The notes under the pieces are model-generated. The model ran no database searches, had not been told where the DNA came from, and worked only from the letters and a program-made list of their open reading frames with translations. From NCBI RefSeq assembly GCF_001640805.2, contig NC_066852.1, forward strand, positions 10,400,194 to 10,464,193: 64,000 nt of DNA, in the 5' to 3' direction. The position numbers were made by a program, and so were the translations under genes. Position 1 is the first letter of the stretch; each line of letters opens with the position of its first letter. This document shows, piece after piece, positions 1 to 13,358 of the stretch. The stretch comes from Lates calcarifer (Eukaryota; Chordata; Actinopteri; Centropomidae).

Positions 1-2148
1 TTTATAATGCTGTTGTATTGGATTCCATTATATTATAATGTATTCCTGTGATTTGGTCTACTAGTATGTACCCATATCATATGCGTATGAAAATTGCTTC
101 TTAATCCCATCAGAGCACTTATTTTTAAGTCATTATTAACCTGTCATGTGAGTTTTTAATTAATAATTTTTAATAGTTACTGCTCAGCACATTATACTTT
201 TAAATACAGATGGCCTCCTTGTGCAATCTGCCCATCCATCAAAACCTTTTAATTTCATTCTTAAGTTTTAAAAAGTTCCTCTATTTGATATTAAAATTCT
301 GTAGACTAGATGCCAGACATCTCACACTGTCAGTCTTCAGAACATAACTTACATTAACTCAAAACCTCACACATTTTTAAATACTTTTACAACTTTATTG
401 ACTAATGGTGCAGTTTCATGTAACAACAACATTTTTTAAGATCTGAAAACAAAACATAAGCGAGCACTCTTTCTGAACTTGTCAACTATTTCTATGGCAG
501 CACATATATTTACTATATACCTTACCTATACCTGATGCATGTAAATTCTGTGATATGTTTAAAATAACATATACAAACTTGGGTACACCCAGTCTCATTG
601 TGAGAAAACAAGTTAAGTTCAATACCTTAACATTATATTAAAACAAACTTGCACAGGGTTATTAATGCAGCACTGGGTACAATATCAGTGCATAGCTATG
701 TCATCTGTTTTGTTTATTTCTAGATTAGAAATATAGATGATGTTGCTGGATATGTTTTTCATTGCTATTACTATCAAGTAAATCAAAATGTGTCAACTAA
801 ACAGTTAAAGCTTAAGTAAATATAGGGCCTGTGATGCTCAGAACCTGGTGAGTCATCTTTCTTTATGAGAAATTATTTACTTGTGCTACAAGTTTAACAA
901 ACACCTGTTACAAGTCATCACTGCTATAAGGAGGCAGTATGGTTTCTTCACAGATGTGTCAAAGTTTTAGAATATATTGTGATGTAGACTATACTAACTG
1001 TCTCTCTAACCGTCTCTCTCTCTGGCAGTCTGTCTGTCTGTCTACCTGTGTTGTGCCCTCTGCCTCAGTACCCCTTGACTCCAGAAACATGTCCTACTTT
1101 CAGACCTGCCTCGCCTCACTTCCCTCCTTCCACTTCTTTCATTCTTTTCCTAAACCCGCCAGCCTCCTGGGAAGTCTGTATCTGGGTCAGGGATGTGCTG
1201 TGAATGGAGTCCTCACCAGACTCCGGACAGACCCCACAACCCCCATCGATATTCTGCCCACACCCTTTGGAACATCTATTTCAGATGTGACTTTTTCTCA
1301 CCCCTTGTGCCATTTCTCTGCCTGACTTGTCTCCCATCTCTGAATCAGTATGGCTGGCTAGACAATTTCACAGGATCTCTCACACCAAAAGGGACCCCAG
1401 AGAGGGAGAGCCCGACTCCTTGCTCCTACACTCATTCTGTTTGTAGCCCCTCTGAGGCGCTTATCTAAACTCTGGTAGCTGAGATGTTTCTCTCACTCTA
1501 ACTGCACCTCTGCTGCATTACAGTATGCTGCACTGGTGGATACACACTGATGCATGGAACATCACCATGAATAAGTCATTTCTTACTGCTCAGCTCATTC
1601 ATCAAATTCAGTTTGTCAGACTGTGCCACTCCCTTACTCTCAGACTGTTTGTCTATCTCTCCCTCTTTCTCTGTCTCCTTCTCTTTTTGCTCGCGCTCTC
1701 CCACATATTCACTCACACACGCACACACATATATAGCATAGCATAGTGCACAGCCCACACCACAGTGGGTGGCTCGTCTTTATAAATATTGAAATAGTGG
1801 AACAGTCAGGGTTCCAGCTGAAAGCACCTTTCATTTTGCCATGCCTTCATCTCAGCATAATTGCTCCCCTTTTTCTGCCTCTGTAGGAGCGTGTGTGCAG
1901 CAGAGTCTTAATTGCCTTAGAAAGTCTGTCTTTATTCATCAAAAATGACACAACCCTTATAAAAGCATAGGAAAAAAACATCACATAAGTTTACACAACA
2001 TTGACTCAATTTTGCTGTTTGTTGATTGTGTTTAAAAAAAAAAACATTGATTAAAATGTGCATTTTTATTCACATATAATGTTTTTTGATCCTCCGGTTT
2101 TATGAAAGCAGCATGAGATGTCTCTTGTCACGCTTCCTCTGTCACCAG
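1..2148. other. robo2 intron (partial), no coding signal
   Basis: This AT-rich stretch precedes the first visible robo2 exon. Open frames at about 939-1468 and 1525-1746 are pyrimidine-rich (TCTC/TGTC runs) and resemble no protein I know. I found no exon for the first half of Ig3 here. Confidence 0.6.
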
Positions 2149-2285
2149 GTATGACATCAGATATGACAAAGAGGATTTCCTGCTGAGGATAAAAAAAGCA
2201 TCCATCAGTGATCAAGGAACCTTCACCTGTCTAGCAGAGAACCGTGTGGGTAAAGTGGAGGCCTCTGCCTACCTGACTATTAGAG
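2149..2285 (+). CDS. robo2: robo2 exon: second half of Ig3
   Basis: The acceptor is TCACCAG and the donor is GTGGGT. The 137-nt exon encodes the C-terminal beta strands of Ig3, with the F-strand cysteine in [13 protein letters not shown]. It begins and ends with one base of a split codon. The matching first-half exon is not found in bases 1-2148, so it lies upstream of the window. Confidence 0.93.
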
Positions 2286-5200
2286 GTGGGTATAGCTGCT
2301 TGTGGACTCGTTTGCGGTAAAGCTCATAACCCATCCCTGATATTTTTTGTGTCTCCCAAAGCAGGCCACAGGACAATCAGTCCTTTATTGCCCACTTTTA
2401 CGAGCGTTATTGCCCCCCTGCTGAAAGGCTGGGCCTGGCCTCGGCTTTTCTTTCATATAGCGGGGCTGATGTAGTTGATTGCTCCAGATCTCCAGCTAGG
2501 CTCCAGATATGAACAATCTAACCAGCTTTAAGTGAACTGTTATGACCTCTCCTGGGGGTCTTATTCTACCATCCAGCCCACTCACTCCATATTTACACCA
2601 TCTCAATGGGAGGAAGCCATTTCGTGGTAAAGTTTGATGTTGCAAAAATCAAAACAAAAAATGGTTCCCGTCTGCTTTCTGCCCTTTATGTTTTCATTTT
2701 AACAGGAGAGTGTGTAAACATTGTTCATACAACTTAAGTAACACATTCTTAACACTTGAATAAGTACACCATTCATCACCATACATACTGCATATCATAG
2801 ATCTCATAACATAACTAATTAACTTTTCATTCCTTTTTTATTAGGATAAAATTTTTCTTATTCCTATTTTTATTTTTTTCTTGTGTGAATCATCTCACAC
2901 AATGAAAAGCTCCTTGGTGTATTTTAAGATTTGTGTGAAGTCAAGGCATAGTTTGACTGATATCCAGTATGTTAAGAGCTGTGCTTGTGCTTAAGCAGGA
3001 TATTCTGAGAGATGTATAGTGTTAACACAGTTAACACAGATTATTAATACAAAGTTTGCTGTAAGGAAGTATATGCCTCACAGTTTTTTAGAGCAATTAG
3101 AAATTTTCTAATGAGATGACCAATGATAAAGGAAAAAAAATAGACCTTAATTGAATGTATCACTTAGTGTTGTCAGTGTTGATATGTTAGCGTTATGGGC
3201 TGATGTTGAAAGAGGAGAGGTGCAACAGAAGTAACACATTCAGCCAGATGAGCTAAATTTAATCCATTCTAGCCCTGCACATGCCTGTGTTTCTCTTACA
3301 CAAGGCATTTGATATACAAGCAGATCTGTTAACTGTGTGAATGTGTTATTTTCATGATCTAAGTGTTACAGATAAATCTGCTCAGTGGTTTGTTGGCATC
3401 GGTTTCCCTTCCCCTCCCAACTGTTGCCAAGGTGCCATTTCCTTGAGGCCCATGCCATCACCTCCTTTGGTGACTGAGCATTACCCTCCACCTCATTCAT
3501 TTCTGGTTTTCATTTGTTTCTTTTTTCTGTCCCTCTATTCTACTCCTCCTCTCTCTGTGTCGTGTGTTAAAATCTCACCCACACCATTGTTGTGTCACCA
3601 GCTCGCCCCGTCGGTAAGTAAGAGCTGATCCCATTGTGCATGCGTTGCTCTCTTTCTGTTTTCTTTTTTGATCACACATGTACAGTATGCATGTACTGCT
3701 GTGGCATTCCACAAACACATTCATTGAACTAATACTGGACATGCATATCTACATTGTTACTATCAACCCCTGACTTCCCCTGGCAGTCTTTCGTAGAAAC
3801 AGTGGATTTACCACCTCACTTTTTTTTTTTCCCCAAATGGGGTTCCAGATATGGATGATACTCCCTAGTGGAAAAACTTGAATTGAGAAGGACATCACGT
3901 CACCCTGCTAATTAGCTGGTATCATTCATTCTGATGTTCTGGCAGCTGGATGAATGGCTTGTGCGATTGGCATAGTCAAGAAACAGCTCTTAAACAAAGA
4001 CCTAATGCATGAACCTTTTAGCTTGCAGCTAGACCTTCAGTCCAAACTTTTCTTTTAAAGGAGTCCTTCTGTAATACACACTCAGAGTTCTGTGGAAATG
4101 TGTTGCTGTTGTGTTATTGTTTATTTTACCTTAAACCTCAGAGGCGCCCCAGTTTGTGGTGCGACCCCGTGACCAGATCGTGGCTCAAGGACGAACAGCA
4201 ACCTTTCCCTGCGAGACCAGGGGCAAACCTCAGCCCACTGTCTTCTGGCAACGAGAAGGTAGCCAGGTGAGGATACTGATATAGACAAATGTACTTGTAC
4301 ATTTGGGAGTTAGTGGCTAAAGAATCAGTAGTAAAATATCTAAAATATAAAAAAGATTTGGCTAAAAGGATCAAACCAGGGGACAGCAGAATATAACATT
4401 GTTCCACATACAAATGAAGTGGTCGTTTATCATCAATCTGCACCAGTCTGACCAGCCAAATCACTTAGCAAGAAACAATGTCATGTGCTGCATTAGAGTC
4501 ATTAGACATAATGAAAGCAGGCTAATGTCCTTTGCTGCCCATCAGCTTGTCTGCTTGGGGTGCAGAAATGGACAACGCTGATGCCTCAATTTCATGACTA
4601 TGACTGCAGGTTATTACAGCAGGATTATCACTCTGGGGGTAAACTGCCATTCAGGCATAGTTGGAAAAAGACACTGACCCACTTTTCTAACTGAATTGTA
4701 CATAATTGTCAGAATGTGTAACCATATTGAGGGCATGTCTTGAACACAGTGTTAAAATACAATAAACTCAGTCTTTCCCCATTTAGACAGTTTTTTTTAT
4801 CACAGTCATCACTTAATTTGATGAAGTAATTCTTCACAATAGAAAAACACTTTGGAGAGGACGGCCATGAATTTCTCACTTTCACATGGAAAATGTGCTT
4901 GTCATTAACAAGGTAAAGAAAAAAAGTAGGGAGGGAGCTTCTAGTCTTCATTCAATACTTCTAAATTGTAAATTTGATTACTTATGGTACTTTCCACTTT
5001 CTACTCCCTCTAGGATCTACTGTTTCCCAACCAGCCGGCGCAGGGAGATAGCCGTGTTTCTGTGTCCATGAACGGAGAGTTGACCATTTCATCTGTGCAA
5101 CGCTCTGATGCAGGGTATTATATCTGCCAGGCCCTCACTGTAGCAGGCAGCATCATGGCCAAGGCCCAGCTTGAGGTAGCAGACGGTAAGGCTGGACACA

Positions 5201-8200
5201 TTTCTTTTAACATGCTCTAATAGCAATAATGTTTAAACATTTTATACTTCCATTCTATTGTTACGCCCTGTTAGGTATATTATGCATCAGGGAGGTACAC
5301 TGAAAACATTATTGCATGAATGCATGGCTGAGTACACAGGTAATTTCACCTGAATGAAGCCATAATCCCCCCGCCCGCCCTGGGCATTATCTTCTGATGT
5401 GATTTCCCCAAATAGTTAAATACGTAGATGACAGAAAACTGCTTTTCTTATAAAAGTATAAACTTAGCAGTTTGTAACTAACTTGATTTGTAGAGTCAAT
5501 GGTGCTGAAAGCCCCTTCAAAGTGATATCATCTGGGGATCTCAACAGCCGACTGCTTCTTCATGTTCTTCTCAGCAAACATACTTTATTTAGCTTCTTGA
5601 AATCACATTGTTTTGGCAATGTTGTTCAGACTAGGTCAGCTAACAACATGCATTATAAATTTAAAAGCCTTGTTAGTGGTATTCTTTATCAGTGCATTTT
5701 TTTACTGAGGTACATACTGGGCTTTAAAATCATGCAAAAAAAAAAAAAAACATGCATAAGCTTGCAGCATTATGCAGACCTAATAAAACACTGAATGCCA
5801 GTATATGACAGGCTATTTGTCTGCCCACACATATAAAGGTGATGATGTGTCTGTATGTTCTAAAAGCCAGTTACCCACCAACATCCTTTTCATTATCACC
5901 TAACTGTGGTAAATGTGAATGGTCTGAAAAGACTGTAACTGTGTAAAATACAACTGTCTCCTTGATGGAGAGACACTTTGCACTTTTTTTTTTTTTTTGA
6001 CAAAGCTTTAATGTCAGCATTAAGTGCTGAGCCGCTGCCAGCTGGGAGCTGTTTATGCCCTTCTCTCCATTTGTTTCTTGGCTTTTTCTCCCACACATTA
6101 TTAAATTAACATCTGTTGAAGTGTTTTTTGGAGAGGAAATGACTTCTGTTCTGTCACTCAGAGGAGATGGATCAATATCCAAATGTTTGGTGTGGAGCAC
6201 AAGGGATGGGAGAAATGCCTTTGATTGATGGCTGTAAACAAAGATGGATGGAGAGTTGGCGTGATGCCTAGTGGAGATTTGGAAACTTGTGCAGTGCAGT
6301 CTCTGGCATTACTTATGAATGGAGAATGGGTTCCCAGTGGGGTGTCCAAAAGGGTCTTCCACTGGATGAAAAATTTCTGAAGGTTCAGATATGGAGTAGT
6401 GCTCCACCTTGGTCTTTGCCTTTGGTGTGTGACAGACAGGTTTATTAATCATCCAGTTAGACTTGAAACAATGGAACTTGCTGCAACTTAAAGATGAAGC
6501 TATAGTCGTCCTTGTGCAGAATTAGTGAGTACAGTTCTCCTAAAGAGCACAAGAGTCATGCACTCTGATGCACACACATTCTGAGGAAGGTTGTGTGTGA
6601 GGACTGAAACACAGGTGTTGTATTCAGCCATTTTTTTGCTGCAAGTTGTTTGGTGCCCTCTGAGCATACCGATAGACATTTGAGATACTGCAGAAGTGGT
6701 CTGCCAATTTTCTGTGGATGTGAAACTGGGTCACTGTGAGAATCCATTGTAACTGCAGTGAATCCAAGATGACCACAGTCGCAGCTCTCTCCAAGCAGGG
6801 GCAAGCTACACATTTCTCAAAGCCATATTTCAAGCCCACAGGGGGGCAAGTATTTGATACATCATAGAAGATAGACTTTGGGTGAACTTGAACCTGTTTG
6901 ACTAATTCCTACAGACACTGAGGATGCCTGGAGGCTAATGGTGGCTACTACTGTGATGCTTGATCAAAGAGTACAAACCAGAACATTGAGCATTACGTTT
7001 CAACTCGAGTTTTGAGTAGTGGTGGTATTTGTATTAATGCTCTGATTATATTAACTCATCTAATAATTGTTTCCAGACACATTCACATAGCAGACATACA
7101 GCAGGTAACTGGGTCTCCCATTGTCCTTTTACTTGCAAATCTACTTTAAAACAATTGTTTTGGAAGCCTGAGTAGCCGTTGGTCGTGAAAAGTGATGAAC
7201 AACCTCAAAAAGCAAAATTTTATTATTACCTTTGTCAATAAAGCTAGAGAGTATGATTGCATTTCTTATTGGACTACAGCTAAATCAGGAACAGCAATAT
7301 AATGTTGGTGTTTGCTCCCTAATCACTCGGGATAATGATAACTCACTGCACAATAGATGTAATGCTTTCCTGAAAATGCAATGTGGGTTGTCTAGCACTA
7401 CCCTATAGAGACTAAACTTATGTTCACCTTAAAAAAAGAAAAGATTAGTGAAGTATTTATTTCATAACAGTCAAATCTCAATAGATGCTTTATAATGCCA
7501 CATAAATGCAAACAATTCAGTCTCAATGAAATTGAATATCAGATGTGGTTTTCCTTACTGTATACTGTGTATACTGTGCTGCACCTAGTTGTACCTCTCT
7601 TATTCTGCCAGAGTTGTCATGTTCCTCATTGTGCTGAAGGAGGTGTGATGAAAGATAAGGCAGGGGGAACCTGCTGTAAACACTTGTGCGAATGGAGACA
7701 GACCTGATAACAGTGGAGAGCAGCAGTGAGGAAATTGGAAGCGGGGGGTAGTTACAAAGCCTAGAGAGATTCAACACTCGAGAAATTACTGTTGTGGAGT
7801 GCAGAGGCTGTTTTCTGGATGATATAACATGCTTTAAAAAGCTGTAAAAGAGATGTATTGTTGCTCTGCTTGGCATGCTAATTCAGAGTTTAGTTTTGTG
7901 AAGGTGGGGGGGGGGGGGGGCAAGAGGGAGGAGGTGCAGCCATGAGTCAGAGTAGTAAGAGAGAGGACAGGCTTGAATGTGTTGAGAGGTGTTATAAAGA
8001 AGGTATGGTAATTAGCACCATGGGTGAAGCATCGTTAATCCTCACCTAGTAATTAAAGCTCAAAGGTGTGATGCAGTGCCATGAGCACACTGCCCTACTG
8101 TGGAAAAGGCTCACAAAACAGTCACTTCCTCTCACAACAAATCCATCAGATTGAACCCTAACATATTGGGCCTGCAATCACTAATGCAATTACTCCAATC

Positions 8201-11200
8201 GCAAATTAACACCTTGTGATAAGGTCATGTTTTTTTTTTCCTCATTTTTTTATTTTTTTTGCCAAGAGCGTGACATCAAAATTACACTGCTAGGAATGTA
8301 TTCAAATAATAACACCTGTTCCGTGATTATTACTCTTAGCCCTGAAGGACCGCCCACCACCCATCATCCGGCAGGGCCCGTCCAACCAAACGCAGGCGCT
8401 GGGAGGCGTGACCGTACTGAGGTGTCAGGCATCTGGGGAGCCAGAGCCTATGGTCTCCTGGCGTAAGAATGGGGCCAGTTTGCTTGGAAAGGACCCACGG
8501 TTTTCCCTGCTTGACCACGGCAGCCTTCAGATCGAGAGTACCAAGGTGGGTTATAGTGGATTACAGAGATGCATATACAGATGTGAGAATGCAGCATGGA
8601 CATGTAGCATTGGGTGGCACAGTGGCCCACCATTAAAGGATAATTCTGGCTTATTACAATTTGGCTCTTATTTTCATAGTTTGTACCCATCAAAGTAATT
8701 GCTCAGATCTGAGAGCATGGCACCGCTGCCGTTAGATGAACAACCAAGTTGTAAACAAGCCTGCATGTTTTAAACATGTATGATCACCTGGCTCATGCTT
8801 GTTGCCTCATGAGATACTTGTTTTTAAAGAGCAGCCATGTTCTCAGATCTCAGCGATTAACTGAAGTGGTGGTTGGTGAGTACAGCGTTATTGTTATATT
8901 ATTATATTATATTATTACCAATGGCAATGACGGCCAAAAGCATGAAAATAAGACTAACCAATACTGAAAAAAACAGAATAATTCTTTAGCTAACTGCTCC
9001 TGGGTGAAACTACATGATAACAAGCATACCGCTGAGGACCATAATTCCTTTTTTTGTTACACCTGCACAAGCAATTTCAGCAATTGAGTTTCACTTGCGG
9101 TGGTTTCATCAGGTCCTGGGGATTAATTATATAAAACAAAGAACTTGTAATTAATCTTTGGGACAATGTTTTAAACCAGATAGAAAACAGTTTTCTACTC
9201 AGCACCATATCAGTTGAATCTCTGGTAGACGTCTGCCTGCAAATAATCATACTGTGCACACCTTTCACAGTCTACTGACCTGCAAGTTATATATATATAT
9301 ATTTATGTATACAGTGCCATGTCTTTTTTTTTTCCTCATTGGAAAGGACTTCTAATTCAGTGGCTGTGCTGCATTATTTTGATTACAAACCTTTTACTAC
9401 ATTGTCAGTAAAAACAGCTATAAAAAGGATCCGCATTTATTGCACGTGTAAACACAAAATCTCAAACACACATGCCTAGTGTTTGAGTTTTTTTTTTTTT
9501 TTTTGCGTTTGTACATGACATCCTTCCATTGCATGAGAAAGAGGAAAGAGAAATTCTCTCATCTGCCAGCTGATGTCAGCTGAATGTAATTCAAATGGAC
9601 AAGTGCAGTTAGGTTGCTTTTAAAAGATGAATAGCAAGTATTGATTTTTATAAGTCGTTAAATGCTGCTATTTAGCTTGAATCTCTGAGGCAGCAGTTGG
9701 ACTCAAGGACTCAAGGACAGGGACCAGGGAGCGGAGTCTAAAGGGGGGTAATATAACGGAGGAACTGCAATATACAGTGTCCTGTCAGGGTGTCAAAGTG
9801 CTCTCTTTGTGTCACTCTCTCTCTTGAGAGATAGCGTAGTTGTCAGTGACTCCTAAGGCACTGCCAATATGAAATAGATTGTCATATCTCCTATTTCCTG
9901 TGTCAGCACTGATGATGATAATGTTGATGGCCCTGGGAATGGGGGGGGTGACTATTATTGGAGGGAATCAATTAAGAAAATTAATGTAAGCTCTTACTGG
10001 GTTCTTTTTTTTTCATTGGCCGGTGTTAAAGTTTCCTCTCATCCACTCTCGGGCTTTTCTCGTGCCAAATGCAGGCCAGTGGAGGTTAATGCATTTTTAC
10101 TGTACTAGTAGCTGTGAACCTCCTTCAAAAGCCCAGAGTGACGCAAGAGCCTATAGAAACCACCTGGGATTAGAGTTACAAAGGCTATTGGATTCAGTTG
10201 AACACAGCAATTGAGCACAGCCTGAAGGCTGTATTATTTGTGATTTGGATGAGCAGAGAAAATCATTAATGGGCCAATTTAATAGAAACAGAATCACCTC
10301 TTTGATTTAAGTGTTTTATAGTGGAGATCACAGTTGTCCTTTCATTTCTTAAAGTTGTAATGCTGTAGACTAAATAAGAGTTTTTCAAAACATTAATGAT
10401 AATGTCATAACCTATATTCCGTAGCTGTCTGACTCTGGGCTATACACCTGTGTAGCCACCAGCTCCAGTGGAGAAACATCGTGGAGTGCCTTCTTGGATG
10501 TCAGAGGTCTGCTTCAATAGGAATAATTCTTTTGAAAAATTATCACAGTGTTATGTGAAGCACAAAATACCTCAATATCCTTTGCTTTCGCAGGTATTCA
10601 TTTAGTCTCTTTCCATTTCTTCCTTTTGTCAGACTCCACTGACCTCGTAGACTTCATGTCTCACAATGCAACGGTTCTCCCGGGGCCGCCCTCCAAGCCA
10701 GAGGTCACTGATGTTACCAAGAGCAGTATCTCGTTGTCATGGGAACCGGGGCCAGAGGCGGGCTCCCCAGTGTCCTCCTATGTCATTGAGGCCTTTGGGT
10801 ATGTCTGTGACCTATGGCCTCGGGCTACGTTTAGTGACCCCGAACTTTCATGGCAGTAACAGATGTGGGTGCCTCTGTGGGCATTCAAGCAGCCAGGACT
10901 GTTTTAAGTAGATTATTCCGTATTGGTTATTCCTTACAGTTTTACAATTAATTTGAGTGAGAAACTCTCTGGTATTTAAATTTAAATGCTAATTACTTAG
11001 AAAGTAAAAGTGCATTTTAAGCAGAAAATGACTCTCCCAGTCCCAGTGATGCTCCTCATTCGTCAGTTCGACAGTATTGTCCTCAATAAATTATTTCTTC
11101 TACAATAATAAAACAATTCTTACCAAGCTGATTAAATTTATTCTCTCTACAGTCAGTCGGTGAGTAACAGCTGGCAGACAGTGGCAGACCATGTTAAGAC

Positions 11201-12782
11201 CACCGATTACACAGTCAAGGACCTACGACCCAATACTGTCTACCTGTTCATCATCAGGGCAGTCAATGCTCAAGGGCTCGGGGACCCCAGCCCCATGTCT
11301 GAGCCTGTCCGGACACAAGGTACAGAAGCAAGTATGTATTGTAATGGATTTGAAGAGATAAGCACCACTACTCCACTCTAAGTGCCTTTCTTCTTCTCTC
11401 CCAGACATTAGTCCCACTGCACAGGGAGTGGACCATCGTCGCGTGCAGAAGGAGTTGGGGGAGGTGGTGGTCAGCATGCATAACCCAGTGGTCCTTAGCT
11501 CCACTTCAGTGCAGGTCACATGGACTGTGAGTACTCAAAATATTTTTGTAAAATTTATAGTGCTTTATAGTAGTTGTGCTACTATTACATTCAGAGCAGC
11601 AAAACAAATCTTTTCTAGGCTTGTTTGAGAAGTTTGTACTTGGCTTGTCACTGTGTTTTGGATTAGTTGGCACACACACAGAGTAAACATTACGGGACGG
11701 CTACACATTCATAGACTGAACAGCTGGTGCTCCATCAATTTAGAATGGTTTGAGGTGATGCAGGAATCAAGACTAATGTTTCTGTTCAGGACAAATAAAT
11801 CACCATTAGGCGCTACATGTGTCACTTCTGGAGTCAGTTTGCAGTCAGCCCTTTATCTGGGTAATGTTATTCCTGTCTGTTGGCAAGGTGTCCCTGCTGC
11901 CTGCTGCTGTAGGTTAATGACACACCTAGGATGGGTCTACACCAGTCTGCTATTTCATGCTTGTCAGTACGACAACCATGAACTGTAACTCTGCAATTGG
12001 ACTGACACAGAGACAGGTTAAACTGGCATTTGTGGTCGATCCGAGCGGGTCTGTAGATGTTGCTTGACCTGGCTCCATTTGCGGGAGGAACACTCATTCA
12101 TTATCCAATGCACAAAGCACAAAGTGTTGGACTTTACATTTCAGTAACCTTTAATTTGACAATGAGACACTAAATACTAAATGTCAGGTGACAAAACAGA
12201 GATGGTCACCAAGTTGCAACAATTATCCTCATTCCAGACATCATATCAAACTCATACCTAACCCTGGCCCATATGCTCAATAATACAAGCTACTTCTCAG
12301 ACTCTATTCACTTGTCGGGAACTAATATTTTCCTGTCTATCTACATACACATCCACAAGGCAACAATACAGTTCCTCTTGTTTTGGGAATTGATAGCTAT
12401 GCATGCATACGTTACATGTGCTTCAGCAACTTAATCATGCTGAAGGATGTACATGACAATGCTAATGTATTTGTGTCATATAAGATAAAGGAAAGACAGG
12501 TATGATTGTGGATAATAGAACACGATTGCATGATTTTCCACACTGAATGGCAAGGAACATGTGCAGCAGATATACTGCAGGTCTTGATTAACCGTGCGGC
12601 CATCTTCAAACACAATAGGAAAGTGAATACATTGGATGGTAATTTATTTTGATTCATGGTCTCAACCATAAATTCTGTTTCAAAGAACATAGAGGGACAA
12701 AAAAGTGGGTGGAGCTACTTCCCCTGTTTATAAGGCTTTTAGATGCACAAATCATTTTGTTAAAGACATGCAGACTGAGGCT

Positions 12783-12818
<36 letters not shown>

Positions 12819-13281
12819 GAGATCCATCCTAATATATTTCGACTGGTCTGATGATAAACAGCTGCTTTATATCACTTGGAAAAGCTTTTTCTTGCTTCTG
12901 TCCCTGTTAACAAGCCATTACTATGAGTTGTATCTGTTACATATTTTACTCTTCCCTTGAAATGCACAAGCTAATAAATAAATAAATAAATAAAAGAGGA
13001 AAAAAAAAAACAGACTATTTTGATCCAGTAGTTTGAGTCTAGCCTGTGCTGAAGATCTCTGACTCAGGGGTACTGTTGCTTTGGCAAGTACCCGACAACT
13101 CTCTTCATATGGTTTCTTGCCTCTCTGCTGGTAATTAAACTGTATCATTAACTAAGCGTGCATTGTCGCTGACAGAGGGTACAAACTGAATGCTGATCCA
13201 CAACTCCAAAGCAGTTTTCACACAGATGCATGACACCTCCCACATTATTACCATACAGAATGTCTTGATCCCTCTCTCTTT

Positions 13282-13358
<77 letters not shown>

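Noticed and set aside
939..1468. Overlapping + strand open frames of 128 and 91 codons
   Set aside because: Pyrimidine-rich sequence in a robo2 intron, no recognisable domain and no fitting splice sites for the missing Ig3 half.
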